Shown in pieces: positions 59,801-64,000 of a DNA stretch of 64,000 bases. Made by a program: the position numbers and the translations under genes. The stretch covers positions 564,646-628,645 of the forward strand of contig VXAZ01001747.1 of assembly GCA_013399875.1 (NCBI GenBank), written 5' to 3'. The number at the start of each line of letters is the position of its first letter. Within the stretch, counting starts at the first letter, position 1. The notes under the pieces are model-generated. The model was not told where the DNA came from. It made no database searches and worked only from the letters and a program-made list of their open reading frames with translations. This stretch comes from Gymnorhina tibicen (lineage: Eukaryota; Chordata; Aves; Passeriformes; Artamidae).

Positions 59801-62800
59801 TAAAACTCTTTCTCCAACCACTGTGTAGTCTAAATGACAGTTGGGACTGAGTAAGCCAAGGATGGAAATGAAAGCATTACCTAGTGCTCCACTCAGTGCT
59901 GCATTCCTGAGGTGTTTTATCTGATCCTGTACAATTGCCACAGGCCTTTTGGGGCCAGATTCTGCTCCTCTCTGTGCTGAGCTGCCTGGAGGGAGCTGCC
60001 TGAGCAGAGGTGATGGCTTTCACCAGTGTAGGGCTGGTGCAAGTGAGGAGAGAGTTGGACCCGGTGCCTCCTTCCTGGCAGGAATGAATTGCACCAGAAG
60101 AGAAGAGAAACCTTAATTGCTGCTGAATCAGTTAGGCCATCTTTAATCAAATCTGCCTCTCCCCAGCTTTGACATGTGATTTTTATCTTATTCTCTGTTA
60201 ACAGTATTTAGTTATATTAATGGCTTTCCTGGCATGAGCCAACATGGTTTTTGACCTATTTGATTTTGGTAATTGTTTCTCTTACACGAGGAATAGCCCC
60301 ATCATATTTGCAAATCAGAACTACACCAGTTTTGCCCCAGGTTTGTGTAGTGAGAAGAACAGGTTACCCACACAGGCACCTGCCCGTGGTTTCTTTGCTG
60401 CTGGCCCTGCCATCAGGGATGCTACCAAGTCCCTGCTGACTTACAGCAGCGTGAGCTCTGAAAGCCTTGTCCTGGGGACCTGCTGGCTGTTCCCAAGATG
60501 ATGCCTCGCTGCCACAGGGAAATCAAAGGGCACAAATGAGCGGGAGGCTTCAGTTCCTTCTTCCCTGCTGAGCACTGGGACAGTGATCATCTTCATTTGG
60601 AGCAAAGTGTTAAGTTACAAGCTAGTCCACAGTGAGTTATTACTCAGCACAAATGAGCCTATAATAATGTGTCCATCTGCATTTATAAATAGGAATTTAA
60701 CATGAAGCTAAATCAGTTAAAATCACTGGAGCTGTCCCTGGCTGCTTGAGGAGTGAGGGTGGTGCTGTGTGGGAACAGGCACTCCCGGGATACTTGGACA
60801 TGAGTGAGAGAAGGCAACAGAAACCAGGATTGAAAAGAGACACTATGCAGCTGATCCTACTGCTATGTGGGGTTGTTTTGTGCCATGTACTTTCTTGTGC
60901 TTTATTGAGTTTAATTTAAACATCTCAGTTGATGGGACTTCCATGGTTTCCCTTGGGAACTCGTTCCTAAGCCTGCCCTAAATTTGCCTTCATCCTTATC
61001 TTAGATCTTTCCTTTTTAAAGCACGCTAATGAAGTGAAATACTCCTTTCCTGTTTCTCTGTGTTTCTTATGATATTAAAATATATTCCTCCACACCTGGG
61101 TTGGCAGGGAGGAATTTAAATTCATTCTGCAGCTATGCTGGAGCACTGAAGAAATGTTTAACTTGATGGGAAAGGGTTTTAATAAACCCCCTGCAACTGC
61201 AGCCAGTGGTAGACTCAGGGCTTGTCTTTATAGGGCTCATCTTTCAGTGATTCAGTGTATCCTGGGCCATCATAGAAGAACAGTAGGAAAATATATATTG
61301 TCCAGGATTTTCAAGTATCCCAGGAGCATTCAGAGCAGAGGAACTTTCTGCCAGGACTGTGTGTCACTAGAGCAGGGGCAGGTAGGGTTTCATATCCGAC
61401 CAGTAAAGGGAACCTTCAGAAATGGAGCTTAGAAAACGGCCTGCAGTGGGTATTAACCTCTTCTAATCAAAAGCTGCTTCACTGCTAGATGTTAACTTTA
61501 TTTTACTAAAACTGCACAGAAAAAGGGAAGGATTTTTTTCTGGTCTTCTAGGCTACACTAAAAAAAATTGAAAAAAGAAACCACTGCAATTGATTGTAAC
61601 CGAAGTATTTTTTTCTGAGAGTTATTCATAAATTAATAAACAAGATGTTTCATTTAGAAGCTTTTTTAATCTTAAAATTTTCTTTAATAAAAGTGAACTA
61701 AATATTGACCTGGATATTTTGAACTCAAACACTGGAATGGTTAATTTTTCTGGATTGTGTTTTCTTCCACTCTTGAAATCTTCTTTACCAGTATTCATGG
61801 AAAAGTTATGCCTAATATTTCAGAATGGCCTGACCAGATTTCAAAAAAGAAGCCACATTATTTTTTTGGTCCATCTCTGATTTTAATAAAAATTAAAACT
61901 GAGGTTCTTCTATTTTTTGCATAGAGATAAAGAACCCAAGGGAATGTTGGTTTGAACTTTGCATCTATGCATTTTTCTTTGAAAATGTCTTGGAGTGGAA
62001 GAGAAATAATGTAGGGAATAAAAGAGAACAAAGGCTCACTGCAGAAATGAGCATGATGACATTGCAGTGAGGCAGTTTATGACCAGAATTGTTCAAACAG
62101 CTGGAGATTGTATTACACTGTTTATCATGTTTAAATCTGTGTCAAAATGACATATATTGTGGAAGTTTTTGTGTGAGATTGGGAACTAGGTGTTATGTGG
62201 AAAAGTTAACCATATGTTATAATATTCTTCTGGGGACAAGAAATCTAGCTGAGACTAAAGGGAAGAGTGAGTTCACCTGAGAAGTCATGTCCTCCTGGGA
62301 CAGAGGGGATGGTGTGGGCTGCATGCAAAATACTTGGGTGGTTTGCAGAGCTCCATGAGTCATATAATTAATTTTACTTTTTCCCCCCACTTTTTATCTC
62401 TTTATAAATATCTTTGTGTTTGAGGTGTTCTTCCCCTTTAACTGTCTAATGGGTGATGGAAGTGGGCGAGAATCAGTTCCTTCCCTTTGACATTTTCTCT
62501 CATCTGTGGCAGAGCAGGAGTGTACCTGGGGCCGCTGCCCGGCAGGCACGTGTCTCCTTTCTGTTTTCCCTCACTCAGAGAGACTTATTCTTGTCATCAC
62601 ATTTTGCTTGTGAACCCTCCTAAAATTTGCAAGTCAGCAGAAGGCTGGGGCATGGCAGCACTCCCTTGGCCTACTGGACAGATTGAATTTCACCCACTAA
62701 ATATGTTTCAAACTGTGAGAATTCAAGCAGCTCACAGTTTCTATGGTCATTTGTGCTAATAAAGTTTGACAGGCTGAATGTTAATGGAAAGTAAACAGGA

Positions 62801-64000
62801 GAGGGGGTGCTAACAAGGTCATAATGAAGCTCACATTTAAATTGAATTGAAATGAATATACGAACGCTCATGGGAAACAGTTTGTCGTTCTCCTCTAGGC
62901 TGTAGTGTAGCATGTGGTAGCAATGGGCAGTTTGTGAGTGGCAGAGTAAAAGAAAGCTATAGCTATTCTGCAAGGACAAATTATATCTAGTTTAATGAAG
63001 AAAACTGACTCTAGAAAGGAGGGAAGCAGGGGAGGATGTTTCTTTTCAGGAGCCCACCAGTCATGGCAGCTCACTCTTGCCCTCTCATTGCTGTGGCTCC
63101 CAGCTAACCACACTTATTTCTCCAGTGTGATTCCCATTGATTTCAAAGACACGAGCCTGTAGGGAAGAACTGATCTGGGGTCAGATTTTACCAGATGTGA
63201 ACACTCTCAAGTCCTCTTAAATCTGATTTTGAATGCAGGACTGCTTTGCTTCTCACAGGAGGGGCCCCAGATCAGGCTGGTTAGCAAATCCTTTAAAAAG
63301 TCTTTTGCTACTACCGTGGTGAATCTTTTAATTTGTTCTATTTTAAATAATGGCTGAATACAGACAAATGAGTTACTCACATTCTCTCTTGCGCGTGCAT
63401 ACAGGGAGTATGTCATAGCCGAGGAATTGGGCTGACTTATCCAAAGCTGTTGGCTCTTTCTTTCCAGGCGTGCTTTCCTAATTCCAGATGGATAAGAAAA
63501 CAGTGGTGTGCAAGGAACCATCCCCCTCCTTCTCCTCCTCCTCCCGACTTTGGCATATTTGTGTTTATTGCCTGCAACTGAGGGAGTTTCAATATCCTTG
63601 CAAAGTTCTGTCTGAGGAGACCCAGCGAACAGAGCATTATTGGTGCAAAACCCTCTGTAACCATCAGATGCTTTTCCATGACTCAAAACATTTCAGGCTC
63701 TTTTGTAATAAATGTAAATGGCAAACCAGAGGTCAGGGATGGTCTCAAGGGCAAAGGCTGGTGTCTAATCTTTATTTTCTCTTTATGAGCTGCTGTAACA
63801 ACTTTGAAGGTATGAAAGAAATCAGCAGAAATGTGAGACAAGGCAATCTTATTAGGAAACGGGTACATAGCTTCTCAGACTTGTTCCTTGACCTCCTTTG
63901 AAACCGCCATGGGGCCAGGATCCTCAGATGGTGCAAAAGCATAAATGGAGCTGTGAAATTACTGCAGCAGGGATTTAGTGTTTCTGTTCAATGATAACTT
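56866..64000. other. Gene-poor right end
   Basis: No supported gene. Contains an A/C-rich tail-like tract (57878-57902), a CT-rich TCCTCC microsatellite near 63523-63547 that gives an Arg run in the minus-strand frame 63207-63686, and an AT-rich block with ATTA cores near 60590-60730. The frame 58618-58977 (119 codons, plus) has no recognisable domain. Confidence 0.6.
63523..63547. repeat. TCC microsatellite
   Basis: CCCCCTCCTTCTCCTCCTCC-type pyrimidine repeat of about eight units, interrupted. Confidence 0.75.

Noticed and set aside
63207..63686. 159-codon minus-strand frame with an Arg run
   Set aside because: The Arg run comes from the TCC microsatellite; no family resemblance elsewhere.
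9428..64000. miR-193a, miR-365 and RAB11FIP4, expected by synteny
   Set aside because: Looked for mature microRNA sequences on both strands by eye (for example the reverse complement of the miR-365 seed and body) and for coiled-coil exons; no match. They are probably beyond the right edge.
1..64000. CRISPR arrays, tRNA, rRNA, prokaryotic operons or an intact virus
   Set aside because: None seen; spliced vertebrate genes and CR1 fragments rule out a prokaryotic source, and no LTR or viral gene body was recognised.

Overview
This is a vertebrate nuclear segment, almost certainly from a bird. The evidence is GT-AG spliced genes with short introns, a CpG-island promoter, and two fragments that match the conserved 3' end of avian/reptilian CR1 LINEs (about 127-172 on the minus strand and 5443-5512 on the plus strand). 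There are no bacterial operons, CRISPR arrays or prokaryotic RNA genes. No species can be named from the sequence alone.

Two protein-coding genes are secure, both on the plus strand. The left 4 kb holds the last seven coding exons recognised of UTP6 (577-3965), a HAT-repeat subunit of the small-subunit processome; the N-terminal part lies off the left edge. About 1.5 kb downstream, a CpG island (5500-5905) precedes COPRS (coding exons at 6360/6363-6447, 6988-7239 and 9258-9427), the adaptor that links PRMT5 to histone H4. UTP6 followed head-to-tail by COPRS is the arrangement at human 17q11.2. By that synteny the next genes rightward should be miR-365/miR-193a and RAB11FIP4 on the opposite strand. 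I found none of them, so the right part of the window is probably the intergenic interval before them.

From about 9.4 kb to 64 kb I see no convincing intact gene. Two minus-strand stretches look protein-like but are not identified. One (14600-15190) spans three consecutive open frames needing two frame changes, as in a decayed gene. The other (19612-19977) is a single 121-codon frame. The rest is AT-rich non-coding DNA with simple repeats and several blocks resembling conserved regulatory DNA, the best being a locally CpG-enriched block at 38241-38640. The most distinctive structure is a strongly degenerate minisatellite at about 56331-56865, with roughly 22-23 bp units centred on GCTCATGCAT-like cores.

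The two genes act in different nuclear processes, ribosome biogenesis and chromatin arginine methylation. Their proximity is conserved synteny, not a functional operon. I found no convincing new biological system. The minisatellite, the broken coding-like tract and the candidate regulatory blocks are the items to check.
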